This document shows, piece by piece, positions 7,850 through 15,291 of a DNA stretch of 38,974 nucleotides. The stretch is from assembly GCA_019309815.1 (NCBI GenBank), contig JAFDFO010000003.1, forward strand, positions 1 to 38,974, given 5' to 3'. This DNA is from Deltaproteobacteria bacterium. GTDB taxonomy: Bacteria > Desulfobacterota > Desulfobacteria > Desulfobacterales > C00003060. The translations under genes and the position numbers were made by a program. The notes beneath the pieces are model-generated. The model was not told the DNA's origin, searched no databases, and worked only from the letters and a program-made list of their open reading frames with translations. Within the stretch, counting starts at the first letter, position 1; the number at the start of each line of letters is the position of its first letter.

Positions 7850-8278
7850 ATGTCTATACAAGGTGGCAATAGCAGTTCCTTCATGTCGGACATAAACGTA
7901 ACGCCTCTGGTAGATGTCATGTTGGTTCTGCTCATCATTTTCATGGTCACAGCCCCGATGATGATGCAGGGGGTTAACGTGTCACTGCCAAAGACCACGT
8001 CCAAGGCGCTTCCTGCTGAAAAAGAGCATCTGATTATCACGATCGACCGTAGCCAGCAGGTTTACATTAATGACTACAAGGTTTCATTGGAGGCTCTGCA
8101 ACTCAAGCTCAAGAGGATCTATGAAGGCCGTCGTGACCGCAAGGTCTACCTTCGAGCTGACAAGGGTGTGCCTTACGGCGTTGTCGTGCGAGTGATGGCA
8201 GAAGTGAAGAACGCTGGTGTGGAGAAGTTGGGGATGGTCACCGAGCCGATGAAGGAGACCGCCAAGAGGCAAAAATAG
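7850..8278 (+). CDS. tolR: TolR, biopolymer transport protein
   Basis: A 142-aa ExbD/TolR-family protein with one N-terminal membrane helix and a periplasmic domain. The signature INVTPLVDVMLVLLIIFMVTAP contains the membrane Asp (PLVDVML) that takes part in proton flow. The periplasmic part includes VSLPKTTSKALP and the C-terminal VYLRADKGVPYGVVVRVMAEVKNAG found across the family. It follows tolQ by 4 untranslated bases and precedes tolA by 3, so translation is likely coupled. Confidence 0.95.
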   Translation: MSIQGGNSSSFMSDINVTPLVDVMLVLLIIFMVTAPMMMQGVNVSLPKTTSKALPAEKEHLIITIDRSQQVYINDYKVSLEALQLKLKRIYEGRRDRKVYLRADKGVPYGVVVRVMAEVKNAGVEKLGMVTEPMKETAKRQK

Positions 8279-8281
8279 CCC

Positions 8282-9139
8282 ATGCCTGCCCGTGCAGATC
8301 TTTGGGACCAAGGCCCGGGCACCCTCCGTGTCTGGGTCGTGATGACAGGGCTTTCCGTCCTGTTTCATGTCCTTTTTTTCTCAGGTGTTCTCTTCCTGCC
8401 TGAGTTGAGAAGCCATAGACAATATATACCGTCTAGTGTTGAGGTGGATCTTGTAAGTCTCCCGAGAGCTGCTCCCCAGGGCCAGCCAGCCCCCCGGCAG
8501 GTCGGCCCCCCCCCAAAGCCGGCGGAAGACGCGGAACCGGTGAAGCCGGAGCCAAAACCCATAGAGCCTCCTCCGCCGAAGCCAGAGCAAGTGTCCGAAA
8601 AGCCTGTACCCGTAAAACCAAGTAAGTTGGAGGTCAAGAAATCAGTAAAAAAGAAGACCTTTGATGCGTCCAAGGCCATCAAGAGTGCTATTGCGAGGAT
8701 CGAGAAGGAGGCTGTCGAATCAAGGCCACACTCGGTGCTTCAGGCCATCGATAAGCTGAAAACGGAGGTTGGCAGCGAAGGTGGGGTGGTCATGCGGGGA
8801 GGCACCGCGACGGGCGGACAAAGTAAGAAGACGATAGATCTTCTGGACATCTACAACGCCGAAATCTGGCACCAGATACAAAGGAACTGGGCCTTTTCCG
8901 AGGAGATGGTTCGAGGGCGTACTGATTTGGAAGCCACGATTATTGTAAAGATCATGAAACAGGGTGAGATACGGGATGTGTGGTTTGAAAGTAGGTCAGG
9001 CAACACGTATTTCGACGACACCGTCTTTAAGGCTGTGAAGAAATCTGATCCACTACCGCCATTGCCTGAAAGCTATCGTGGGCCCTTTTACGAAGTGGGG
9101 TTTCGTTTTAATTTGTCTGAGCTTCAAAGTGGATATTAG
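8282..9139 (+). CDS. tolA: TolA/TonB-like envelope-spanning protein
   Basis: A 285-aa protein with one membrane anchor near residues 17-38 (VVMTGLSVLFHVLFFSGVLFL) and a Pro/Lys-rich stretch (about 60-110, with PPKPAEDAEPVKPEPK). A short helical linker follows, then a TonB/TolA-type C-terminal domain from about 185 (IWHQIQRNWAFSEE ... LEATIIVKIMKQGEIRDVWFE ... FDDTVFKAVKKSDPLPPLPESY). It links the TolQR motor to TolB/Pal at the outer membrane. It lacks the very long Ala-rich helix of enterobacterial TolA, which is usual outside Gammaproteobacteria. Position directly after tolR supports TolA over TonB. A strong hairpin lies about 135 bases downstream. Confidence 0.9.
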   Translation: MPARADLWDQGPGTLRVWVVMTGLSVLFHVLFFSGVLFLPELRSHRQYIPSSVEVDLVSLPRAAPQGQPAPRQVGPPPKPAEDAEPVKPEPKPIEPPPPKPEQVSEKPVPVKPSKLEVKKSVKKKTFDASKAIKSAIARIEKEAVESRPHSVLQAIDKLKTEVGSEGGVVMRGGTATGGQSKKTIDLLDIYNAEIWHQIQRNWAFSEEMVRGRTDLEATIIVKIMKQGEIRDVWFESRSGNTYFDDTVFKAVKKSDPLPPLPESYRGPFYEVGFRFNLSELQSGY

Positions 9140-9154
9140 AGAGCAGTAAAAAAT

Positions 9155-9371
9155 GAATCACGAAAACACGAAAGAAAAAGAAAAACGAATCACGAAAACA
9201 CGAAAACAGAGTGACAGCCCTTCGGGCTGTTTCTACCGACTCCACTGCCTGCGGACTCGTCTGATAGAAGAGGAAGTTGCAGCGCGGAGCGCTGCAACTT
9301 TCTTTCTTTTTCGTGCCTTCTCTTTTCTTTCGTGCGTTGCGGCTTACGCCTTATAAAGAGGCGTGATAATT
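9155..9371. repeat. CACGAAA-type inverted repeat element, copy 2
   Basis: The left end is AATCACGAAAACACGAAAG, with a second CACGAAAACACGAAAAC run. The right end is CTTTTCTTTCGTGCGTTGCG, then GCTTACGCCTTATAAAGAGG and CGTGATAATT. The right end is almost the same as in copy 1 (4945-5210). This copy carries two internal hairpins: ACAGCCC-TTC-GGGCTGT at 9214-9230 and the 12-bp one at 9274-9300. It lies between tolA and tolB. Confidence 0.7.
9274..9312 (+). terminator. Intrinsic-terminator-like hairpin between tolA and tolB
   Basis: A perfect 12-bp stem (AAGTTGCAGCGC, loop GGA, GCGCTGCAACTT; 9274-9300) is followed at once by a T-rich TCTTTCTTTTT tract. This is a good intrinsic terminator shape on the plus strand. 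If it works it would separate tolQRA from tolB. Confidence 0.6.
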
Positions 9372-9399
9372 CTTTTCTTCACTTCATCACTCCTTCGAA

Positions 9400-10740
9400 T
9401 TGGATTGTAAGAAATTGAAAAGATTACACTTTGCCGTTGTCCTGATGCTGCTCGCTGCACTGCTGTTTTGCCTGTCCAGGCCATGCGAAGCGGGGCGTGT
9501 GTATATCGACATAAATGCCCCCTATTTGAGGAAAATCCCAACAGCAATCCCGATCTTCAGGGACATGGCCGGAGGACAAACCCAGGGTCAGGTGGCAAAC
9601 AAGCTTTCCGATCTTCTGACCGCATCATTAGACTTTACGGGCTTCTTTAAGATCCTTAACCGTGAGAGCTTTCTGGAAAACTCCGAAGAAGCCGGTCTGG
9701 TGCAGCAAGAGATCAATTTCTCCAACTGGACCGTGATCGGTGCAGAGCTCCTGATAAAGGGCGGGTTCAAGTATAACGGGGACCTGCTTGAGGTAGAGCT
9801 GCGGCTTTTTGACACCTTCAGCGGTCGGCTGATTGTGGGCAGGCGCTATACGGGCCGCATGGAGGATCGCAGGCGGATCATCCACCGCTTCTGCAACGAG
9901 GTCATCCTTCGACTGACCGGCCGCCCCGGTATCTTCAGTAGCCAAATTGCCTTTGTGTCAACCACAACAGGGGTCAAGGAGCTCTACATTGCAGATTTTG
10001 ACGGATATGATCCCAGGCAGTTTACCAAGAGCGGAACGATTTCCATGTTTCCGGCCTGGTCTTCGGATGGGAGATGGCTGGCTTACACAGATTACGAGCG
10101 GGGGCAACCAGATCTTTTCATCAGGAATATTAAGAGCAAACAGGACACCGTGGTCAGCTTAAAGGGATTCAGTATTACACCGGCTTGGGTTCCCGGGCAG
10201 TTTGCTTTGGCGGCTTCCCTTTCCCATAAAGGGAACCCCTCTATCTATCTGTTGAGTGGAAGCGGAAAGATCTTGCGAAAACTGACACGCCATTGGGGGA
10301 TCGATGTCGCTCCTACGTATTCACCTGATGGTAAGAAGTTTGCGTTTGTGTCGAACCGATCAGGATCTCCCCAGATTTACATCCAAAACGTCAAAGACGG
10401 CAAGGTCCGCAGACTGACATACGAGGGGAAGTACAACTCCTGGCCCCAGTGGTCCCCCCGAGGGAACTACATTGCCTATGTGGGCTCAAGCAATACCTTT
10501 TCCGATATTTATGTGATTCGGGCCGACGGGAAGGGACGGAAGCAATTGACCCGAAATGCCGGGCACAATGAGTCCCCTACCTGGTCTCCGGACGGGACGC
10601 TTATTGCCTTTAGTTCTACCAGGGAAGGGCCGTCCAGGATCTATGTCATGAATGCGAACGGAACGGATCAACGGCGCCTGTTGGTCCTGAAGGGTGAGCA
10701 GAGCAACCCGAGCTGGTCACCGCGGCTCACCGGGCGCTGA
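9400..10740 (+). CDS. tolB: TolB, periplasmic beta-propeller protein of Tol-Pal
   Basis: A 446-aa exported protein with a signal peptide (KKLKRLHF, hydrophobic core, likely cut after CEA before GRVYIDI). The N-terminal TolB domain (FFKILNRESF, NWTVIGAELLIKGGF, IIHRFCNEVILRLTGRPGIF) spans about residues 30-190. It is followed by a beta-propeller with repeated PD40 motifs such as FPAWSSDGRWLAY, APTYSPDGKKFAFVSNR and SPTWSPDGTLIAF. It binds Pal and the TolA C-terminus. No ATG is available near the start. The TTG at 9400 is used because the in-frame stop at 9367 bounds the frame and the Lys-rich signal N-region follows it. A TTG at 9415 is an alternative. Confidence 0.93.
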   Translation: MDCKKLKRLHFAVVLMLLAALLFCLSRPCEAGRVYIDINAPYLRKIPTAIPIFRDMAGGQTQGQVANKLSDLLTASLDFTGFFKILNRESFLENSEEAGLVQQEINFSNWTVIGAELLIKGGFKYNGDLLEVELRLFDTFSGRLIVGRRYTGRMEDRRRIIHRFCNEVILRLTGRPGIFSSQIAFVSTTTGVKELYIADFDGYDPRQFTKSGTISMFPAWSSDGRWLAYTDYERGQPDLFIRNIKSKQDTVVSLKGFSITPAWVPGQFALAASLSHKGNPSIYLLSGSGKILRKLTRHWGIDVAPTYSPDGKKFAFVSNRSGSPQIYIQNVKDGKVRRLTYEGKYNSWPQWSPRGNYIAYVGSSNTFSDIYVIRADGKGRKQLTRNAGHNESPTWSPDGTLIAFSSTREGPSRIYVMNANGTDQRRLLVLKGEQSNPSWSPRLTGR

Positions 10741-10808
10741 GGCTCGATGTTGCCCCGAGTTGGCCTATAGTCGTGAGGGGTTTTTACAGGCTTTCTGAAT
10801 GATGATCT

Positions 10809-10880
10809 GATGCTGGATCCTGGATACTTGATCCTGGCTAATGCTTTATTCCAGCATCCAGCATCCAGCATCCAGTATCG
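10809..10880. repeat. CCAGCATCC-type inverted repeat
   Basis: The left arm GATGCTGGATCCTGGATAC faces a right arm of four CCAGCATCC-like words (10851-10880). It lies in the 342-base gap between tolB and pal. The only other thing seen in the gap is a possible pal promoter at 10972. Confidence 0.65.
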
Positions 10881-10971
10881 TGACGCTTAGCACTCAACGC
10901 AATCAGATTTGGGGGTGAATGCGCTGCTACCGTCATATAGCTCGGAGTCCCGACGGGATTGTGGCATTTGC

Positions 10972-11000
10972 TTGACTTTTTTCCAGGTTTCAACTAATTA
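10972..11000 (+). promoter_or_regulatory. Candidate pal promoter
   Basis: TTGACT (10972-10977), then 17 bases, then the AT-rich TAATTA (10995-11000). The site is about 85 bases before the pal start. The -35 is good; the -10 is poor. Confidence 0.4.
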
Positions 11001-11082
11001 CATGAGTTCAAATGTACATGTGGGCACTGTCCCGTGAAAATATTCTCTAGTACTCAACTTTTGCTTTAGAGGAGGTAGGATC

Positions 11083-11622
11083 ATGAGAAACAGGTTCTGG
11101 GTAGTCTTGGCGCTTCTGTTGGTGATTCCGGGGCTGATGTTGACAGCTTCCTGTGCCAAAAAACAGGTTTCTGGGGCCGGGGTAACTCCTTCACCGGAAG
11201 GGGCAGCTATGAGCGACGAGGACGCTCGAGCGCGGGCCCTCGAAGAGCAGCGCTTGCGGGAGCAGCGTGCAGTCACGGCTGCTATGGAAAGATTCGAAAA
11301 CCAGGACATCAACTTCGATTTTGACAAGTCTTCCCTTACGCCGGCAGCGCAGGCAATTCTCCGCGACAAGGCAGCATATCTAATGGCAAATCCCGATGTC
11401 TCGGTTATTATTGAAGGGCATTGTGACGAACGCGGAACCAACGAGTACAATATGGCTCTTGGGGATCGACGTGCCGGCAGTGCAAAGAGTTTTCTGGTCG
11501 ACTTAGGGATCGAATCGCGACGGCTGACAACAATCAGTTATGGCGAGGAGAAACCGGTCGATCCGGCGAGCAATGAAACGGCATGGACCAAGAACAGACG
11601 GGGTCATTGCATCATAGACTAG
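11083..11622 (+). CDS. pal: Pal, peptidoglycan-associated lipoprotein
   Basis: A 179-aa outer-membrane lipoprotein. The signal peptide ends in a lipobox (LTAS-C at about residue 24). After a linker with charged, helical character comes an OmpA-type peptidoglycan-binding domain: INFDFDKSSLTPAAQ, then IIEGHCDERGTNEYN, LGDRRAGSAKSFLVDLGI and YGEEKPVDP. The Asp and Arg of the domain that hold diaminopimelate (in DERGTNEYN and NRRG) are present. A strong AGGAGGT ribosome site lies 8 bases before the ATG. With TolQRAB it completes the Tol-Pal system, although it is set apart from tolB by 342 bases with a repeat. Confidence 0.95.
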   Translation: MRNRFWVVLALLLVIPGLMLTASCAKKQVSGAGVTPSPEGAAMSDEDARARALEEQRLREQRAVTAAMERFENQDINFDFDKSSLTPAAQAILRDKAAYLMANPDVSVIIEGHCDERGTNEYNMALGDRRAGSAKSFLVDLGIESRRLTTISYGEEKPVDPASNETAWTKNRRGHCIID

Positions 11623-11648
11623 AATACAACTCACGACCATCATCGGTG

Positions 11649-11685
11649 TTCCCATTGATTCCTTTCATAACCGGGTCAATGGGAA
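11649..11685. other. 10-bp stem hairpin between pal and cpoB
   Basis: TTCCCATTGA (11649-11658) and TCAATGGGAA (11676-11685) form a perfect 10-bp stem around a 17-base loop. No T-run follows, so it is more likely an mRNA processing or stability structure than an intrinsic terminator. Confidence 0.5.
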
Positions 11686-11808
11686 GGCCTTGCTCCACAT
11701 GGCTTCAAGACTGAACCGCCGACCGTTTTTTCAAACGGGGGAAAGAAGTCTACTTCCTCAGCGTGCCTGAACTAGACCGATTGGCAGTCTGCAGAGAGTT
11801 CAAGTTTT

Positions 11809-12612
11809 ATGCGTGAAAAGATAGGTGTATCTTGGGTCGTCCTTATGACAGCAGGGCTCATCCTTTGGGGGGGGTGCGCCACCCAGGATGGTCTTGTAAC
11901 GCTCAGTAATCGGGTGACTGCCTTAGAGCGCAGGGCCGAGAAAGAGAGGGCAGGACTTCGGTCCGATCAAGAAGATCAGACGCAGGACTCGCGCAGCAGA
12001 GACGCTGAACTGCGCGCCCTTTTTGATGAGCTGAGGGACGAGATGACGGGGCTGAGAGGAGCCGTGGAGGAGGACCAACACGGTGCCGATCAGTGGCAGA
12101 CCCGCTTCCAAATTCTCGAAGAGTCTCTTCAAAGCCTTGAGGATCGGCTTGTTCGTATAGAACTATATTTGGGGCTCCGGCTGTCAGATGAAGTTCCCGC
12201 TTCGGATACGGATCAGGTTAAGCCGACAGTAGAACCCAAAACGCCTGAGGCCCTTTATGACAGGGCCGAACAGCTTTTTGACAAGGGTGAGTATGAGGAT
12301 GCCCGAGAAGTGCTTCGGTCTTTCTTGAAACAGTATCCGAGGTCCAAAACAGCTGGCAGTGCCCAGTTCTTACTGGGAGAGATATACTTCCACGAGAAAT
12401 GGTACGAAAAAGCCATCCTGGAATACCAGAAGGTGATTGAGAACTACCCAAAGGCGGACAAAACGTCGAACGCTTTACTTAAGCAAGGCTTTGCCTTTTT
12501 CAGTCTTGGCGACGACGCAAATGCGGGACTCATCTTGAAAGAGTTGATTCGGAAGTTTCCGGATTCCGACGAGGCTAATATCGCCAAGAACAAGCTAAAG
12601 ACACTGAAATAA
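11809..12612 (+). CDS. cpoB: CpoB/YbgF-like Tol-Pal-associated TPR protein
   Basis: A 267-aa exported protein, probably a lipoprotein (LILWGG-C lipobox at about residue 23). An N-terminal coiled coil (roughly 27-125, rich in Glu/Arg/Leu) is followed by TPR-like repeats from about 145: ALYDRAEQLFDKGEYEDAREVLRSF, AQFLLGEIYFHEKWYEKAILEY and ALLKQGFAFFSLGDDANAGLIL. This is the architecture of CpoB (YbgF), which trimerises by the coiled coil, binds TolA and couples Tol-Pal to peptidoglycan synthesis at division. A lipid anchor in place of a free periplasmic form differs from E. coli. Position after pal supports the name. Confidence 0.88.
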   Translation: MREKIGVSWVVLMTAGLILWGGCATQDGLVTLSNRVTALERRAEKERAGLRSDQEDQTQDSRSRDAELRALFDELRDEMTGLRGAVEEDQHGADQWQTRFQILEESLQSLEDRLVRIELYLGLRLSDEVPASDTDQVKPTVEPKTPEALYDRAEQLFDKGEYEDAREVLRSFLKQYPRSKTAGSAQFLLGEIYFHEKWYEKAILEYQKVIENYPKADKTSNALLKQGFAFFSLGDDANAGLILKELIRKFPDSDEANIAKNKLKTLK

Positions 12613-12634
12613 TCAATAGGGCCGAAACCTGGGT

Positions 12635-13120
12635 TTGAAGAAAACACTAAAGGTTGTCGGGATAGATCCAGGGTTAGCTGAGACCGGGTTTGGGGTTGTC
12701 CACGGGTCCATTTCCCGGATCAGAGACTACACCTTCGGCACAATTCGAACCTCAAAGGCCGAAACTTTGCCTGACAGGCTTCACCACATCTTTTCTGAGC
12801 TTTGTTCCATTCTTGATTCCGAGAAACCCAATCTGATGGTCATTGAAGACATCTTTTCCATCAAGGAATACCCAAAGTCGGGGATTGCCCTTGGAAAGGT
12901 TTGCGGGGTCATTTTGCTTGCCTGTTCTCAGTACGGCGTTCAGGCGATGGATGTCCCTGTGCGGGAAGTCAAGCGCATACTGACAGGAAGCGGAAGCGCT
13001 TCCAAGAGCCAGATGGAAAGGGTGGTCAGACACTTGTTGAAAAGGGACAAACCCATTACGCCGTCACACGCATCCGATGCCATAGCCCTGGCACTGGTGG
13101 GGGTATTCAGGAACGGATAG
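12635..13120 (+). CDS. ruvC: RuvC Holliday-junction resolvase
   Basis: A 161-aa crossover junction endonuclease with an RNase H fold. It cuts Holliday junctions with RuvAB. The acidic catalytic set is visible: D11 in GIDPG, E71 in VIEDIF, then H145 and D148 in HASDAIALAL. The QM/KSQMERVVRHLL DNA-contact helix is present. Length is near the usual 160-175. The start is a TTG with no strong ribosome site, 22 bases after the cpoB stop; no ATG or GTG fits ahead of the conserved KVVGIDPG. It opens a ruvCAB set joined to the tol-pal genes on the same strand. Confidence 0.94.
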   Translation: MKKTLKVVGIDPGLAETGFGVVHGSISRIRDYTFGTIRTSKAETLPDRLHHIFSELCSILDSEKPNLMVIEDIFSIKEYPKSGIALGKVCGVILLACSQYGVQAMDVPVREVKRILTGSGSASKSQMERVVRHLLKRDKPITPSHASDAIALALVGVFRNG

Positions 13121-13166
13121 TGGGATGATCAGGGGTTGGCATCATTGAGGTCCGTATCGACCCATT

Positions 13167-13255
13167 TGGAGTAATGGAGTAATGGAAGAAGCCAAGCCAA
13201 CCAGTTCTCAGGATCCACCTTCTCTTTCAGCACTCCAGTACTCCAATACTCCAGC
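13167..13255. repeat. GGAGTA/TACTCC inverted repeat, copy 1
   Basis: The left arm has TGGAGTAATGGAGTAATGG and the right arm (13231-13255) CACTCCAGTACTCCAATACT and CCAGC. The arms are imperfect reverse complements about 40 bases apart. It lies between ruvC and ruvA. Confidence 0.7.
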
Positions 13256-13316
13256 ATTTTTGTATTCTATGAGTCTGTTACCACACAGGGCAGGGTTACC
13301 ATAACGGGGCGAACAG

Positions 13317-13943
13317 ATGATCGGGTATCTGGAAGGCAAGCTGCTAAAAAAGGATGAAGACCGGATATTGCTGTTGAATAACCAGGTCGGCTACGAAATA
13401 CTCCTTCCCGCTTTTGTCAGAAAAACCTTTCATTCTAAGGAAATTGGAGATGATGTTGCCCTGTACATTCACTACCATCAAACTGAGCGGCAGCCAAAAC
13501 CGATCCTGATTGGTTTCAACCTGGAGGTGGAGCGGGAGTTCTTCCGTCATTTCATATCCGTTGAAGATATTGGACCCATGAAGGCTGTTCAGGCGCTAAC
13601 AGTTTCGGTCCGGGACATTGCCAGGGCCATAGAGTCGAGGGATTCAGCGTATCTTATAAGGCTGAAGGGGATCGGAAACAGGACAGCGCAGAAGATATTG
13701 GCCACGCTAGAAGGAAAGGTGGCTAAGTTTGCCCTGATCCGGCAGGTCGAAAAAGCCGCAACGGAGACCCCGCCGGAAGATTTCATAGATCAGGTCCAAG
13801 AGGTCCTTTCAAAACAACTTGGCCACACGGTGAGAGAGGCCAAGGAGTTGATCGGCGCCGCCTTGAGAAGGAATAAGAACATCACTACAGCAGAGGAACT
13901 GTTTGAAGAGGTCTATCGCGGGGAAGCATCAAACGCCGGATAG
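13317..13943 (+). CDS. ruvA: RuvA Holliday-junction branch-migration subunit
   Basis: A 208-aa RuvA. The N-terminal OB-fold (MIGYLEGKLL ... GYEILLP) is followed by the two helix-hairpin-helix DNA-binding motifs, SVEDIGPMKAVQALTV and LKGIGNRTAQKILATLEGK. A flexible linker and the C-terminal domain III (EDFIDQVQEVLSKQLGHTVREAKELIGAAL) contact RuvB. RuvA holds the junction in an open square for RuvB motors. The first HhH has GPM in place of the common GPK. It is bracketed by two different intergenic repeats, so ruvC, ruvA and ruvB are spaced rather than packed. Confidence 0.95.
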   Translation: MIGYLEGKLLKKDEDRILLLNNQVGYEILLPAFVRKTFHSKEIGDDVALYIHYHQTERQPKPILIGFNLEVEREFFRHFISVEDIGPMKAVQALTVSVRDIARAIESRDSAYLIRLKGIGNRTAQKILATLEGKVAKFALIRQVEKAATETPPEDFIDQVQEVLSKQLGHTVREAKELIGAALRRNKNITTAEELFEEVYRGEASNAG

Positions 13944-13958
13944 ATTAGAAGAAGAAAA

Positions 13959-13998
13959 GATTATCACGAAGACACGAAAAGAACGAAAACACGAAAGG
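13959..13998 (+). repeat. CACGAAA-type repeat, left end only (copy 3)
   Basis: GATTATCACGAAGACACGAA followed by AAGAACGAAAACACGAAAGG. It matches the left ends of the elements at 4945 and 9155 but has no right arm. It lies between ruvA and ruvB, 16 bases after the ruvA stop. Confidence 0.6.
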
Positions 13999-14014
13999 TA
14001 TTTCTAAAAGGCTG

Positions 14015-15025
14015 ATGCCAGACAGAGACCCTGAAGAGAACACGGATATGGATGAGAAGTCGGAATTCATTAGCCTTAGGCCAAAGCACCTGGAGGAATA
14101 CGTTGGTCAGGCCAAGGTGGTGGAGACTCTCCAGATTGCCATTGAGGCGGCGCTTAAACGGAATGAGCCACTGGATCACGTCTTGTTTCACGCTCCTCCC
14201 GGTCTGGGGAAAACGACTCTTGCTCACATCATTGCTGAAGAGATGGGTGTCAGGATTACTGTTACATCCGGGCCCGCTTTGGAGAAAGGGGGCGATCTTC
14301 TGGGTATTCTCACCCATCTAGAAGAAGGAGATGTCCTCTTCATCGACGAGATTCACCGCCTTCCCAGGGTGATTGAGGAGTTTCTCTATCCTGCGATGGA
14401 AGACTTTGCGGTTGATTTCATCTTTGACAAAGGGATACATGCGAGGAGTCATCGTTATCGGCTCGAACGGTTCGTTTTGGTTGGGGCCACGACTCGAGCA
14501 GGATCTCTATCGCCCCCTCTACGTGAGCGGTTTGGGATATTCAGGACTCTTGATTTCTATGTTGAGGAGGACTTGACTCGCATTGCGAAGCGATCAGCGG
14601 CCCTGTTGGATGTAGTCGTGGACGATAATGGTGCCCAAGAGATCGCCTGCCGTTCACGAGGCACCCCTCGAATCGTAAACCGGCTCTTGAAACGGGTACG
14701 AGACTTCGCCCAGGTGAGGGGCGACGGAGTCATCCATAAGGGGACCGTCCAGGAGGCATTGGCACTGGAAGGGGTAGATGAAAAGGGGCTAACCACCCTG
14801 GACAGAAAGTTTTTGAGAAGCATCATAGACTTCTACAAGGGTGGTCCTGCGGGAATCGAAGCCATTGCCGCTACTCTGCAAGAAGAGTCTGACACGCTTG
14901 TTGACGTGGTAGAACCCTATCTACTGCAAATCGGATTCCTGACACGCACCTCTTCCGGCCGAAAGGTCTCGGAAGACGCATACAAGCATTTCGGTTTGCC
15001 AGTCCACCCCGGGCTGTTTCAATAG
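14015..15025 (+). CDS. ruvB: RuvB Holliday-junction branch-migration ATPase
   Basis: A 336-aa AAA+ motor that drives branch migration with RuvA. Walker A is APPGLGKTT, Walker B is LFIDEIHRLPRVIEE, and sensor 1 lies in VGATTRAGSLSPPLRERFG, which also carries the arginine finger region. The C-terminal winged helix ends with IGFLTRTSSGRKVSEDAYKHF. The first residues (MPDRDPEENTDMDEK) are not conserved, and a second ATG at 14048 (MDEKSEF) is an alternative start. It is the last of the ruvCAB set. A large GGAGTA-type repeat follows directly. Confidence 0.96.
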   Translation: MPDRDPEENTDMDEKSEFISLRPKHLEEYVGQAKVVETLQIAIEAALKRNEPLDHVLFHAPPGLGKTTLAHIIAEEMGVRITVTSGPALEKGGDLLGILTHLEEGDVLFIDEIHRLPRVIEEFLYPAMEDFAVDFIFDKGIHARSHRYRLERFVLVGATTRAGSLSPPLRERFGIFRTLDFYVEEDLTRIAKRSAALLDVVVDDNGAQEIACRSRGTPRIVNRLLKRVRDFAQVRGDGVIHKGTVQEALALEGVDEKGLTTLDRKFLRSIIDFYKGGPAGIEAIAATLQEESDTLVDVVEPYLLQIGFLTRTSSGRKVSEDAYKHFGLPVHPGLFQ

Positions 15026-15027
15026 TA

Positions 15028-15235
15028 GAAGATTGGAATAATGGAAGACTGGAATGATGGAAGACTGGAAGAATAGAACTATGGAAGAATGGAATAGTGG
15101 AAAATTGGAATGGTGGAGCAATAATAATCCGGAGTAATGGAGTATTGGAGTGATGGAGTAATGGTTGAGAAAAAAGATAAAGGAGTCTCTGTTTCTCGTT
15201 CCAGTACTCCAATACTCCAGCACTCCAATACTCCA
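15028..15235. repeat. GGAGTA/TACTCC inverted repeat, copy 2 (large)
   Basis: A long left arm of about 137 bases is made of GGAAGA-TTGGAAT-like and GGAGTAATGGAGTATTGGAG words. It faces a right arm (15201-15235) CCAGTACTCCAATACTCC followed by AGCACTCCAATACTCC. The left arm grades from GGAAnA words to GGAGTA words, as if extended by slippage. It fills the gap between ruvB and the SAM-hydrolase gene. Confidence 0.75.
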
Positions 15236-15291
15236 AAAGCGTTTGATACCTCGCATGAGTCTCAGCCGCTGTAATCCCAGCAATACCCAAC

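Noticed and set aside
9153..9356. 67-codon frame starting in the CACGAAA element
   Set aside because: It is a translation of the repeat words and the terminator hairpin.
10741..10795. Possible terminator after tolB (CCCC ... GGGGTTTTT)
   Set aside because: Only four base pairs match cleanly, and the loop is about 20 bases.
13160..15235. CRISPR array suggested by repeated GGAGTA and GGAAGA words
   Set aside because: Units are 5-12 bases, with no constant repeat or spacer length, and arms are inverted; no cas genes.
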